The position numbers and the translations under genes were made by a program. 60,000 bases of DNA from Hydractinia symbiolongicarpus (lineage: Eukaryota; Cnidaria; Hydrozoa; Anthoathecata; Hydractiniidae), in the NCBI RefSeq assembly GCF_029227915.1, contig NC_079884.1, forward strand, positions 20,090,001 through 20,150,000, in the 5' to 3' direction. This document shows positions 1-11,998 of the stretch, one piece after another. Position 1 is the stretch's first letter. Each line of letters starts with the position of its first letter. The notes under the pieces were generated by a model that did no database searches, had not been told where the DNA came from, and saw only the letters and a list, made by a program, of their open reading frames with translations.

Positions 1-1178
1 GAAAAATTGTCAGACGACATATTTTATTTTACTTAATCTGTTTCCCTATAAAGGTTGAAAAAGCTAATGTTAAACAATGACTAGTCAAGCGGTCAATACA
101 ATAAGCCACATTGACCATCAAGATACACATCCAATGAGAAGTCTTTTCAGAAATGCAATTTAAACAAAAACAACCATGTAACTTCAGATCAAATAAAATA
201 ATAAACAGGCTACAGTCTTCACCATGCCAATTATTTGAGCTTGCATCGTAAATACTTTATTCAGGGGGGGGGGGGGGGGGAGGGGGTGGCAAGAATGCCC
301 TACCCCAATATTTGCTGATCTACTGGCTTATTTTGAAAAATTTTGGCACACATGTTAACTGACATAAAATAATTAAAATGGTGGTAAAATTTTTAGTTTT
401 GGTCACGTGATAAATTACTGACGTCAGCAAAATTTTAAAAATTGCTGGTTTTTAATTTTTTTGAGTATATAAGATGCAAAAATGCTCTAAAAGATCAAAT
501 TGCACAATTTTTTTCTTCTTAGCCTAGAATGTTGGGTTTTTAGTCTTCGGTTTAGGCCAACACTTATGTAATAGGGTGCATTATGTGCTAAAAATGTTAA
601 TTAAGTCAAAAATGGTGTGCCAAACCGATGAAAAGTGATTTACCGCAAAATATGGGCGTAAATTATGCCCACATGGCGCAAAATAATACGTGAGGGCGCA
701 ATAAAGGCGTAAGCACCACACAATAAAATATAAATCTAGTATATTGATCAAATATTGTGAAAAGCGCTTAATATTTGAAAAAAAATATTTCATGTTTAAT
801 TTTTGCATAAGGGACCTTAGAAATATGGGCGTAGCTGGCTACCTGTTGAGGGCGCAATTTTAATTTTCTCTTGCTAAATCAAATTTATATAGATAGAAAC
901 TCAGCTACTAAAAATTTCAAGTAAAATATGCCAGGCAAACAAAAGATACAAATAAAAAACGGAAGAAAAAAAGCTTTTGTATCATCTTCTTACTCTGACC
1001 CAAGTGGAAAATTAAGTGAATGCACTTTTTCTTTATATTTTTAACATTATCTTTACAAATAACGAAATTTTTTATTTCGATTTCCAAACCGCCTTCAAAT
1101 AGAGAGGGCCGCTTCACTACTGTGGATTCGACTGTTGCCGTAATTTTTACTTCGTGTGATATCACATATTCTCAAATT
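1..1178. other. AT-rich intergenic stretch
   Basis: No reading frame here looks like a real gene. The longest open frames are short, hydrophobic or low-complexity. Several blocks repeat the phrase GGGCGTA or GGGCGCAA (about 650-860), which suggests decayed repeat DNA. A CRE-like GACGTCAG and a TCACGTGAT motif near 405-430 resemble the interior of the TTAA MITE family found elsewhere in the window, so a diverged relative is possible. Confidence 0.5.
264..286 (+). repeat. G homopolymer tract
   Basis: Seventeen consecutive G, one A, then five G. Length is likely unreliable in any assembly. Similar G/C runs occur beside the terminal inverted repeat of the TTAA MITE family (20357, 48176, 56693), but the diagnostic TIR is not visible next to this one. 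Confidence 0.9.
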
Positions 1179-1179
1179 C

Positions 1180-1284
1180 GCGTTAATTAATTGCATTTTT
1201 TAAAACAACCTTGCTCAACCGCGTTAATTAAATGTGTTTTTTAAAATAATTTTATTGGACCGCGTTAATTTAATTCGCGTTAAT
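1180..1284 (+). repeat. 41-bp tandem repeat, about 2.4 units
   Basis: GCGTTAATT occurs at 1180, 1221, 1262 and 1276. The first three are spaced exactly 41 bp apart and the intervening sequence (poly-T, AAAA, then a pyrimidine/CC end) is alignable between units. The last copy is a partial duplication with 14-bp spacing. No function is apparent. Confidence 0.75.
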
Positions 1285-1899
1285 TTCTTGACTCGTTAAC
1301 TTCATTTAATAAGGTAGTCTGCATTTTATTATCTGCTGATTTTTCAGATTGTATACACAAGCGTGGAAATCCCGTCAAAACGTAAACATCGGAACCCGTT
1401 TATACCATTACGATAAAATATTTTACTATGTTGCTTTGAAGCTAACACAATAAAATACGATGTATGAAAAGACACTTTGTTAAGGAGAAGAGTATCATAG
1501 CTAAAATTTGCAACATCATTATAAGATCTATATATGCTTTCCTTACTACTTTGTGGCTAGCTTCAGCTTGGTAAAAGATAACACAAGACGTAATAGCGAT
1601 GGCTAGCACAAAATCATACGAAACTAAATAGATAACTTGGGAGAAAAGCACAAAATAGTTAGCTGTCTGTCTATTGCTATCAACTGGCACTGACTACGTT
1701 AGGAGGTAATAACCAAAATAATTAAAATGATTTTACTAAGATTTACATGGATGTGATAGTATTTTTATTAGCATATAGAAGTATAGTAAAACATACAAAT
1801 TATTTACAAGACAAAAAGATATCTTTTAGAAATCTGAGCTGTGCAACTTTTAAAATAGCAGATTTAATGTCAATTTTACTAGCCGCGATTCTTCACTTA

Positions 1900-3165
1900 A
1901 ACCCCAGAAGATCAGGAGTTTTAAATAAGACTATTCACCCGAGAATAAAGACGCAAGAAGCTACTGAAAATTTTCTTGAAATTTGGAGCCAACCATAATC
2001 AACAATCGACGTCATTCTGTGATATTCTTTGGGGAAGTTCTTGCCAGGTTTTAGACAGCTTCCATATTTTTTGGATCTAATTCTATTTCTCAGCAGAAGC
2101 AAGTCTCCCAGGGTAGAAAAAATTTTCTCTTTAAGAGCTGATATTTCGCTGCTTTAATCTTTACCCCATGTTTTCTTAACATTTTCAACAAAAGTCCCAT
2201 ACGCTCAAGGTGCTCGTCAAATGAACCAGAAAAATTAATAAATTATTGTGGTAGCGACTCATAAAGGCCACAGGGGTGATAAATACTAATAACCGTCGAC
2301 TATCTTGATGCAGATAATAACTAGTGGTATGCTCTACTTTGATCCAGCTAGCTGAAATACTTATTTCCATCTAAGTGTAGTATGTTCTGGATCCTAGGTA
2401 AGAGGTGTTTATCAGGAATGGTGTTCTAATTTAGCTTCCGGTAGTCTACACACAAGCGCAAGGACCCATCTTTATTTCAGACTACTACTACTAGCGATGA
2501 ATAATCAGATTGAGACCAGACATCCGCTCATCGCTTAACATGTCTTCAACATGACACTTGAGTTCTTGGTAGAGTGATCTTGGTATCGAGTTGTAGTTTT
2601 GTTGTACAGGAGTTGTGTTTTTAAAATTTATTCTCATTTCAGATTCTTTTACATCACCTATGTTTGTCATCTGCTGTAGAAAACGTCAGATCTTCCTCTT
2701 GGAACATCTGCCGTGGCTTTTCTTTTCTGGGTTTCTCTAAGCTTGACAAATCCAGAGAGTCATTAACTTTTTGATTTAAATTTTTTGATACTCACGCAAT
2801 TTATCCTGGGCTATATCATCATTCTGGCTTTTCGTTACTGAAGGTTGTACATAGCTGCAACTTTGTTTTACTTTTTTTTGCTCCTCTGTCCTTGATATTT
2901 CCTTCCTTTTTAGTTTCAATGGGTTTATTGAGTTTATCTACTCCAATCTGCGTAACTCAGTGTTTTTCGTTAAAGCTACTTTATGACCAGTATTGATGAT
3001 AATGCTCACATAAGAGTAGTTGTTTGTTCCAGGTTTAAGCGTAACAACCGATTTCACTACTTGTACACCTTTGGGTAGTCTTGATGGAAATTTTGCTCTT
3101 TCAAACAGAAACCGTTGTCTTATGGGCAGATTACTAAAACAGGCTCTACATGGCACAATTGCCAT
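1900..3165 (-). pseudogene. Pol (linker and reverse transcriptase) remnant
   Basis: The frame at 2938-3165 contains NTGHKVALTKNTELRRLE, the segment that usually follows the protease in Ty3/Gypsy Pol. RT motifs follow: KDGSLRLCVDYRKLN at about 2430-2473, TIPDKHLLPRIQ just downstream, and FSGSFDEHLERMG at about 2165-2235, which normally lies just after the YxDD box. The catalytic YxDD itself appears to be lost. Later fragments near 2000-2130 match the RT thumb region. At least four frameshifts and several stops separate these blocks. Confidence 0.85.
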
Positions 3166-3559
3166 CCTGCCAGCTGGTAGTGTTACGTCCTTACCTCTGA
3201 CCCTTTCACATTGAAATTAACTTTATCTGACTCATTTAACGTATTGACAAATTTCTTCAACACTTGGTTACTGTTTCTAGTGCATTTCTCAAATCATTTA
3301 CTAAACATCTTGGGTTTTTTTCACTCACTATTAGCATTACGACATTATACCCAAGAATAGGCTCACTTAGTATACTTGAAGTTTCACAAACGGAACCTTT
3401 ATTAATAACTCAGACACACCTAACTGCATATCAATGCTGCACCATCCAACATATCGAATGTCATGATTTTCCCCAGTGAACCTGCAATGTATCTTGTGCA
3501 TCCAAGAGTTCAGAGAAAATTTTTACATACCAATCCTTACTTATTGTTGAGACTTGGCA

Positions 3560-4241
3560 CCAGTATCCAGTAAAGTTTTAACACGATACTACACAACGCT
3601 CACCAACCAAACTATATACCTTCGCCTGTTGCCCAACATCTAGTGAAATACTGGATATGCTAGGCTTGCACACCTTTTCCTCTCCTCTTATTCTGGATGA
3701 CTGTGATGACAACATAGTAATTGATACTTTTCTTTTACAGTCTGTGTTGTAAAAGGCCAAACTTTCACATATTTCACAGTTAAGCATCTTTTCCACTTTT
3801 CTTACCATTTTTTGCTGTAGGTGTAACGCCTTTCTAATTGACTTTGGATTAAAAGCAGAAGGTAATCCCGGACCTATTGCCCCCACCCCCTTTTCTTTCG
3901 CCTTCTTCACACAATTACGCGCAGGATAGTTGTTTCATCAACATTTGAAGCAATGTTTGGAGAATTACTCTATATCCTAATCTTTACACTTGCTACATCT
4001 AAACATGCGCTTTGATCCTTTTGGACTCCATTGAGGTTGTACTTGCATCTCTTTAAGCTCTTTCCCTAATTCTCCTACCCGATCCTTTAACGTTTTTACA
4101 CAATGTAACAACTGAGAAATTGTGCTGCTCTAAACTTTATCTGTGCGACCTGTTTAAAACAGTTGCTTCTATTTCGCCAATTCTTGCTTGTCTCGTTCTT
4201 CCAGCTAAGTCTGTCTTGTTTATGTTCACACTCTCGGCCAT
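3560..4241 (-). pseudogene. Gag/protease remnant of the Gypsy element
   Basis: The ATG at 4241 opens a frame beginning MAESVNINKTDL that stops after about 34 codons. Another frame then gives a heptad-rich stretch (VKTLKDRVGELGKELKEM), which looks like a short coiled coil. It is followed by a degenerate CCHC knuckle near 3915-3960 (HCFKC, then ARNC, with stops and the His position replaced) and, at about 3555-3577, the retropepsin motif LLDTGAK. The Gag seems unusually short, with no visible capsid-like domain, so part may be deleted. Confidence 0.75.
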
Positions 4242-5061
4242 TGTGTCTAACTTTTCCTAGATAACTTGTAAAATTCCGTACTATTAATATATATGGACTA
4301 GTTAAATTAGTTACTGTGGCCGCGCTCTGTGGAGCGGTATCATATGGATGATTATTTGGATGATACTGATGATAAGGATGATATAGATTGTGCTTGTGAT
4401 GTGGAAAAAATTCATTAATGTAAAATAAATGTAAAATATGCTATTTTTATGAGACATCAACTTGTCCTTTTTAATATGGATTCTAGTATGGGGATACTGA
4501 GTGGTATAAGTTAATTGTATACTAAATTGTCTGTATTATAATCTGGTCCCATAAAGTTTTTATCTGTCATCGAGTACGTCTTGATCTTGTATACATAGGA
4601 ACTGTTTCAAAATCACAGCAAAATTTCAATCTCTCTTGCATATGCACTTCTTCCGACGTACAACGTTCAAAAACACTGAATGAAGGTATATAAACAGGAA
4701 TATCACTAACTACACCACATTTTGTACAAACTAGTGTAGATGATGTTCTGCTCTTTAGCGGCTCCGTACCCCCATGTACCATACTACTTTGCGAAATAAG
4801 TCATAAAAGATATAACTTTCTAACCGCATTTAGCATATAAAATATTAACAATCGTTCTTGCCAAACTATATATATTTGACTACTTTTACTTTTTAGTCAC
4901 AGATAGGTAAAGATCTAGCTAGACAACCACAACCCCAAAAACAAATAAAAATAACATATGAATTTACGGAATAGGAATAAATAAGGCTTACTATAGCTAA
5001 CTAGCTTAAGCAGAATGCTGCCTTGAAATCTACGTTTGCAGTAATCCAATATCTTAAAACA
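4242..5061. other. intergenic stretch, nothing recognised
   Basis: AT-rich DNA. A 71-codon minus-strand frame (4567-4782) contains a single CTKCG pair but matches no family I know and has no supporting context. It may be chance. Confidence 0.4.
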
Positions 5062-5160
5062 GGTTTTTAAGATTTATACATGGCTAGAAAACATTATGAT
5101 GTATTCATCTTAACATGTAACGACATACAGATAATAAATATTCCTATAGATTATACAAAG
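5062..5160 (+). repeat. dispersed repeat family A, copy 1
   Basis: About 100 bp running from GGTTTTTAAGATTTATACATGG to ATTCCTATAG. It matches 6541-6632 on the same strand and, more weakly, the reverse complement of 38880-38960. The shared core is TGATGTATTCATCTTAACATG. No coding capacity; probably part of a non-autonomous element. Confidence 0.75.
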
Positions 5161-5451
5161 CATTTAGAAGAGAAAAATATCAAACCAAAATGGCCTTCGT
5201 AAGCTTGGCCCAATTGTAGCACGTTTCCTCCGTCAGCATGTTAAGGCAATGAAGAACTTGGATTGGTTAGTAGTGAAAATCGAGCGTCGTGATTGGTCTA
5301 TTACGCGGGAGGGGTTAAACAAAGACGGTAAAAAATGGGGTTTGCCGGAATCCGAAATAAAGCAGCAGAGCCGCGGAGATTTCCCGTGCGCTTGCTACTT
5401 GTGGTAGCATGTTACGCAAAGACAAATAGAATACGGCTATTATTATAGAGA

Positions 5452-5576
5452 TTAGTCGTTAAGCCGTGGAAATATCCACAGGGTCACCTGTCTTTAAGTT
5501 ACACGTTATTTGGTGTGCCGTTGCACGTCGCTTTTCTCGGGGACAGACAGCAAAATACGGCTATTGATAAAAGAGA
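5452..5576 (-). mobile_element. mini Helitron-like element (125 bp)
   Basis: Read on the minus strand, the 3' end has a hairpin (TGGATATTTCCA) followed shortly by the terminus CTAA at 5452. The 5' end, near 5576, begins TCTCTTTTATCAATAGCCG. Immediately to its left (ending 5451) is the 5' terminus of another unit (TCTCTATAATAATAGCCG), and immediately to its right (5577) a CTAG 3' terminus of a third. The unit therefore lies in an end-to-end series. No coding capacity. Confidence 0.6.
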
Positions 5577-5660
5577 CTAGCCGTGGTTAGGCAACTGTGT
5601 GGCCGGCGTTAAATGCCCGATGGAGCGCTTATTAAAAAACGTAAACTGTGTCACAAACCC

Positions 5661-6215
5661 AAAATATTTTTATTTTTATTGCTGAACTAATGAGTAAATA
5701 TAAAGAAAAAGATTTGTAAATAGAGCTGAAACCGTTGTACGTTCGATTTGTTGTTGAAAGTTTCCGGTCTGTGTATTTATCGAATTTGGAGCCATCTCAT
5801 CACAACAAACTTCATCGTTGGAAGCTGGAAGTATGTTGTGAAAAAGCGAACCAAATTACGAAAAAAATGTTGTTATTGACCATGACAGATGTTTATAAAG
5901 TTCCAAGAAATACTAACGAAGGTTATAAAATGCTGACGCTACGGTTGTGTGCAAAAATATTTTGGGTGATCTTCAGTTAAGATCTTATTTTTTATGTTTA
6001 TTGGTAAGTACATCTTAAAATTGCTTCTTCTTGCAACAACAGCCATACTCTGTACAAATGTTGCTTGTAAGGAATATAGATATTCGGCAGCCATGAAAAC
6101 TTTGTAAATAGTAGTTATTTAGTAGTTATTTTATTAGATTTTAGGATTTAGAAGTTCCTTAATTTTTGCTTCCTCGCTTAAAATTTATTTTGTGGCTGCC
6201 ACAAAAAAGTTCTTT
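5661..6215 (+). repeat. dispersed repeat family B, copy 1 (about 555 bp)
   Basis: Alignable over its whole length with 44447-45002 in the same orientation, with scattered substitutions and a few small indels. Both copies keep the sequence around a short frame starting at an ATG at 5995 (44774 in the other copy) that encodes MFIGKYILKLLLLATTAILC, a signal-peptide-like hydrophobic run. A GTAAGT, a perfect splice-donor match, sits just after the start of that frame. Both copies also end in CTCGCTTAAAATTTATTTTG. It could be a non-autonomous element or a duplicated exon; I cannot decide. Confidence 0.75.
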
Positions 6216-6540
6216 GTTCGCCTTTTCTTTAATATACTTTCACAAAAAACTTTACCGCAACTTCAATAAATAAATTTAAAAAAAACCTTGGAAAAAAGCC
6301 TGTCGATACCTTTTCCAGCTATAACAATCACTCAGCAATTTTATTTTGCCTTCAGAGGTGTAAATAGTCACAACCCCGAATTAAAATACATAATGTTGGC
6401 TAAGATAAAAGCTGTTATACTAAACTGAATAAAAGTCTTGTAAGAATAGCAAGGAATTATGCTAGCTAGCTCGCGAACTAGTCGCTTTCGAATGCTCTCT
6501 TAAAATCTTGATTTGTAGCCAAAAACCTAAACTTAATTTT

Positions 6541-6632
6541 GTTTAAGATTTATACATGGCTAGATATCATGATGATGTATTCATCTTAACATGTAAAAAC
6601 ATACAGAAAATAAATATTCCTATAGATACAAA
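6541..6632 (+). repeat. dispersed repeat family A, copy 2
   Basis: Second direct copy of the repeat at 5062-5160. The block GATGTATTCATCTTAACATG is intact in both, and the flanks diverge at similar points. Confidence 0.75.
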
Positions 6633-6639
6633 GTAATTA

Positions 6640-9636
6640 GGGGAGATAAAGGTTAAAAGTAGACCTGTAATGACCCCGAAATTAAACTGCATGCACACAA
6701 AGCAAAGCCCGAAAAATCAATATCTGCTTGAATTTTACGAAAAAAAGCTGCTTACAACCCTTTTGGACATACAGATAACGGGTTCTATTATAGAGACAAT
6801 ACGGAAATTCTTCCATCGTACATGTTGCATTTGCTATTTGGTGGATAAAATCGACTTTTTTCTCACGCGCAGATAGAATTTAGGTGTTATTAACGTATGG
6901 GCGTACAAAGGCTCAGAAGGAAATATCAAGAAAATCGTAAATTACAAGAACTTAAGCCTATGCTAAGAGTTGAAAGACTCTTTATTTATATTACCTATTT
7001 ATACCATCAAAGTCGAATTATAGTTAAGTATGTGAGAGATTGGCTTAAAAGGTTTTTGTATAAAAACGTGTACACGGTTTTCTTCTCTAACCTTACGGAT
7101 TGAAGAGATTTGTTTTTGTGATCAGAGAGCCGCCATTAAAATTTAAAGCAGTTACACAAAACCAGGATGTTGAAAATTACAATCAAAAGTAAAGGGACCC
7201 CGGGTTTACTCGGAAGACTATGGATGCATGATTAAGTGACGCGCCGATGTAGAATAAATCAAATGTGATGTAGCTATGGTGAACACAAACAAGCAAAAGA
7301 ATGCGATGTTCTTAAACCGCAAACTTGACTCATAGTGAATAATAGTTGCTAAAAGAAAACAAGTAATGTAAATTGACACCCAGTTATTGTCATTATCTTT
7401 TGTTAAAATGTCAAATTGTCTGCGTCAAAAAGTAATATTGTGATTGCTATGTGGCAATATTTTTATGATTATAACCTTTTTTTAACCCAGTGAGAAAGTG
7501 TTGAATGGAAGAAAGAATGCAGTTTTTATCTGTGTTGCTGCTTTTTTAGTATTGACATAAAACTTGTTTGGAATTAATACATGCAATGAAGCTGCTTTAA
7601 AAAAATCGTGATGGACGCAAATACAAAGTGGCCATTACTTGCGTGACACATGAATTTGATTGATGTTCTTGTTTTCGAGGTAACAGAATGTATGTTAGCT
7701 GCTAATACCAAATCAATTTCTTATTTCTACAGAAAAAGCTTTAATAAATTGAGGTAAAACTTAGAAGTAATGTTGTCAACGTTAAACCAAAGTGTTTATT
7801 TTTATACTAGCATTATTTCACTCCCTATTCAGAATGTATTTTTTTCAATAAAACAAATAATTGGATACGTTCTCATTTCCTTTGGATAGGCTCTTTAATA
7901 GGAGTTTAGGTTAGGCGAAAATAAGTAATAGTCAGCAAAAATTTTAATTGTCAGTCCGTTTAGAATTGAGTTTCAGATAAGAAACAACAATAACAATTGT
8001 TTAGAAAAAAAATATTGCTGTGTATTTTCTTTCTTGTTATCAATTATTATCCGTTTAAGTTCATTTGTTAAATCGAAACAGTCAATTGACTTAAATAGGA
8101 ACAAAAATGAAACATTTCAATAAATAATTCCATCATTTTTATTTTCTTGCTATAAAATTAGAAATGTTGTCTAAGTGTGCATGTGCCAACAAAAAGAGCT
8201 CGTGAGCCTTTTGCGCTATAGCGAAAAATTAGTTGAATTTGATTATCAGTGGCGCCCTGTGCGTTTTTAGCACTTTCTGTGAGAAGAACGCGAATAAGCT
8301 GACTTCTTGATTGCCATGCTTCAACGCTAAGCTTGTTTTAAATCATGTTTGTTCATGCTTTTTAACAAAGCATGTTCAAAAAAGTAAAATGATGCAGACA
8401 TAGATAGAATAGATTTTGATACAAATCGAATTTTGATTCTTCTGCAGAATTTTTGCAATAAGTTTGTGGCAAAGTGGAGATAGAAGAATGTTCACGGGTT
8501 CACGAGCAACATAATTTACTGCAACAACATTTTGTTGCGTGCGATGTTTTTTATACTAGTTAAAATTCCTTGGCACTTAGTGACCAAAAAAAAAAAACAC
8601 ATTGAAAAACAGAAAGAAAATTAATGACCATTTGCTGGTTGATATTTAAATGAGAAAGTTACTCAGTTCCACCTCACCCATTCACCCACGCTAACACTAG
8701 AAACGGATTGCTTGCGTCTAGGTTAAACATTACAGAAAAATTTATCGCACATGTTTGGTGCTGATACTTTCTTGCACATATTGTCTGCCTTAAACATATT
8801 CCAATGTAGTGATAGATCATGTATACAGATACACAGATGTTTCTCACAAAAGCATTTCAAGGAAATGTGTTTCGAAAATCTCTCTTTATGTAATAAAAAA
8901 CGTGCACGAAGTCATGGCAAAATATTTTTACATCTTCAAGGTCAAGGAAGATAAAGATCTGTTGACATCTTACAATAAAACATCTCCATGTGTCATAGTA
9001 ATAACAAAAGTACCACGCCTAAAGGAACTTGATAAATCATATTGAGATATACACTTGAATAATAATAAATTCTGATGGCTACGAAAAGTCAACAGAGACA
9101 GCCCTCTGTGTTCATCAAAAAAAAACGATTACTTGAATGAGTTAAGTTTTGAATCCAGCTTTATTGATTTTTACTTCAATGTGTTTTCTTTAGTTTATTT
9201 AAGCTCATCTGTTGTTTTACTGTTCAATTATGTGCATGCGATTATTTCTCCCACTAGTTTTAATTATGCTAAGCTTTTTGGAATTGAATTTTGCATTGTT
9301 GTCTGTGAAGAAGCTGAGAACAATAGCGTGTACTAAGAACAAAAACAGCAGACAATAGCATGCTGATGTCAAGCGGTAACTGAGCGTGACATTTTGTAAG
9401 CTATGCTCTGACAAATAAGAAATTTAAAAGTTCAGCGGATAATCAGACAAAAAGATTCTTGTGAATTGTAAACAATGCAACAAAAAGAAAATTATATTAT
9501 GCTAGATTCGATGACAAAGTTGGTCGCACGATAGGTTTACATTGGTAGATATTCTAAACGTATAGAAGCTGTTCGAACGTAGAAAATCACGTCTGTTTAA
9601 TAAAATAGTATGTTATTTATTTATCTTTTTCTTTAG
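6640..9636. other. AT-rich DNA upstream of the split membrane-protein gene
   Basis: I see no recognisable gene or element. Open frames of 60-78 codons at 6670-7103, 8751-9045 and 9133-9336 have no family resemblance, no splice context and overlapping frames, so they look like chance. The stretch would hold the promoter and any non-coding first exon of the gene whose start codon is at 9653. Confidence 0.4.
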
Positions 9637-9652
9637 GGAAAAAAAGACAAGA

Positions 9653-9722
9653 ATGAATTATGACATAATAAATATACTTACAATGCTTGCCATTATTGTT
9701 TTGAAGTTCGAATCTATCAAAG
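9653..9722 (+). CDS. signal-peptide exon of a predicted membrane protein
   Basis: The exon is bounded by an acceptor-like polypyrimidine tract and AG at 9635-9636 and by the donor AAAG/GTATG at 9722-9723. Its ATG at 9653 opens 23 codons plus one base, encoding MNYDIINILTMLAIIVLKFE followed by SIK. This is a typical short secretory signal peptide: a short N-region, an apolar core LTMLAIIVL, then polar residues. The exon ends in phase 1. The next supportable coding exon, 17505-17989, begins in the same phase and has an open frame through to a stop, so joining them gives one uninterrupted protein of about 184 residues. An upstream non-coding exon is implied by the acceptor. The link is inference from splice sites and phase only. 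Confidence 0.5.
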
Positions 9723-10353
9723 GTATGATGTTATTTTAGCGTCTATACTAAAAATGTTAACGGTCATTGTTTTACGTAATATTTTACCTAGTTTGATATT
9801 CCCTTTGTAATATTTAATTATAAAATACATATAAAATGAACTTGTTTTAAAGTGGAGCTTTAAAATATTGCCTTTTAAAAAGTTTCATTGTTGGTTCGCA
9901 ATTGGGGAATTATAGATCAAAATTCTCGGGCAGGAGAACTTTTGGATCTGTTTGTCCGAAATTCTCCAAACGTTCGAATTTAATTACATTACGGTGAGGA
10001 TAAAATGTGTGAAAATTCCCCATCTCCGATGAGTACGACCTCTGCGCACTTCTAACAAACCATATAATGATAATAAGTTTTATTTCTACAATCTTTTATT
10101 AAACTATACATTGCATATCTTGAAATTAATTTTGATGTTTTTTAAATTTGGTTTTTTTTTGTCAGAATTTTAGATAGCTAACCCTGTAATGCAGCATCGG
10201 GTATTTTGAGAGTAAAAAAGTCGAACTTTTTATTAGTCAGGTTTGTACTGCATATGAACACCCCTTGTTGGCCTCTTTGTTTTTTTATACAATCAATTAT
10301 ATGATCGTTCCTAAACTTTAAATATTTACAGCATATAATTGCCTTGTGTATCA

Positions 10354-10441
10354 ATTTGTAATTCTGTCGCATTGTGTAATTCCGTCGCACTTTGTAATCC
10401 AATGTTGTCGCTACTTGTAATCCAATCGCAATTTTGTAACC
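10354..10441 (-). repeat. GGATTACAAAGTGCGAC-type array, copy 1
   Basis: Read on the minus strand, short units of the form GGATTACAAAGTGCGAC, with variable spacers, are repeated about five times. The same units occur on the plus strand at 16171-16371 and 53606-53670. This resembles the subterminal arrays of some DNA transposons, but no TIR was identified. Confidence 0.65.
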
Positions 10442-10639
10442 CAATTTTTCATACTTTATGATCCTCCATTTTCTGAGATAGAATACTCCCTTATTGGCGA
10501 GGCAGCAAAATTGCTTGAAACGCGTTGAAGGAGAAATAACGAAAAAACCTACATTATATATGTTTGGTATAATTAAAACATTCTTACATATCACGAAAAC
10601 AACATCGCATTAAAAAAATTACATTTTTTCATTTTTTGT

Positions 10640-10677
10640 GTCCAAATTTTGTCCACACAAAAATTGGACAACAAAAT
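10640..10677. repeat. imperfect hairpin
   Basis: TGTCCAAATTTTG and CAAAAATTGGACA form an inverted repeat with a short loop. It may be part of a decayed element end; nothing else supports a function. Confidence 0.5.
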
Positions 10678-11998
10678 GGATAATGACATCAACGGTCACC
10701 GCCATTATCGAACAAAAAGCCAACTTGGTTCGTAGATATTTTGTTGATTTGTGACGTCACACGGTGTACATAACTCAACATGATTTGTAAGATAATGGAT
10801 GAAGATTCAGTAACTTCTTCGTGTTCCCAGAGCGATTTAAATTTATCGCAAAGTTCGAGCGATAAAGAAGGCATGCTAAATTCTATTAAAAAAAAGACTA
10901 ATAAAAATAATAAATTTTCAAAGAATTTGACGTGCGAAAGCAGGTAAAGAATAAATAAAACCTTGAGACTGTTCTTGTTTTGCAAATTATTTAGACTACA
11001 CTTTATTGCAGATAATAATTTGAGCTGTTTTTTTCGAAACTGGAAAACTAAAGCACCTGTCGTCTTTCAATATGTTCTAATACAAAAATAACACAAGAAA
11101 AATTTCATGATAAATTCCAACACACGTAATACTTATATTTTTCAAGTGATAAACTATGTCCAAATTTATTACAGTTAAACATTATTATATTGTGTAAAAG
11201 ATATTTATTTCAAAACATGATGGATAAAATTACTCCTAGACAATCACAGGAAGTACAGTTTAGCATTCCCTCTCTTCGTTCATTCAGAATGTCTTTGTTT
11301 ACATCCACACGGAATTACGTCACATAAGTTAGTAATTTACCGAACAGAAAGGCTTCGTCGACACTTGGCGGCGACCGTAGGTCTACTTTGACCTTAATTA
11401 TCTCTTAATTATTATAAAAAAAAATACTCAGATCATATTCACACTATAATGAACATTTTAACCAGAACTTGTTATCAACCGTTAGTTATCCTTTAAATAA
11501 GAAAAAAGAGATTTCAGTAACTGCCATCATGTCCTTTCAAGTTTACACTCCACATGTGAAAATAAATTCCAACAGGCGACATAGCTATTAATTGCTTCAA
11601 GCTGTAACATTACCGTAGCGAAAATAATAATATAAAACACGTATATAATAAAAACATTTTACATAAGGTTTTCTTTACGTAGAACCATCTTTTAGCGTAT
11701 ACAAAAATTAAATTTATCCACTTTTTATAAATATATATGGTAAACCCAACCTAATGACTGGCTCTTTATCCATAACTACGTTAATTTACCTATATAATAA
11801 TACAATGCTTCTGTCTGTCTGACTGTGTGTGACTTTTACAAAGTGGATTATATTCTGCACAATTTTCTTTGATAAAGTCTATAAAACATAAAATGGTTGT
11901 GTAATTTACCAAACTTCGATGTTTAAATAATATTGACGTCAAAGGAAAGTATATTAACATTAGTGAAGTCATTACAATTTTATTTTATATTTATATAA

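Larger units (their letters stand above)
1900..4241 (-). mobile_element. decayed Ty3/Gypsy retrotransposon
   Basis: Read on the minus strand, fragments occur in canonical order: a Gag-like start at 4241, a zinc-knuckle relic, an aspartic-protease active site, a post-protease linker, then reverse transcriptase and the start of the RT thumb/RNase H region. Each block sits in a different frame with stops between them, so the copy is dead. No LTRs were recognised on either side, and integrase is absent. The clade within Ty3/Gypsy is not determined. Confidence 0.85.

Noticed and set aside
1442-1690. 82-codon hydrophobic minus-strand frame
   Set aside because: Starts only with GTG, no ATG, no splice context and no family resemblance; AT-rich hydrophobic frames arise by chance.
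4567-4782. 71-codon minus-strand frame with CTKCG
   Set aside because: One CxxC pair only, no second pair, no neighbouring exon and no recognised family.
8751-9045. Two overlapping frames upstream of the signal-peptide exon
   Set aside because: They overlap in different frames, have no splice sites in phase with 9653 and no recognisable domain.
10178-10594. 138-codon minus-strand frame
   Set aside because: Longest frame of its area, but it runs through the GGATTACAAAGTGCGAC array and has no protein-like pattern.
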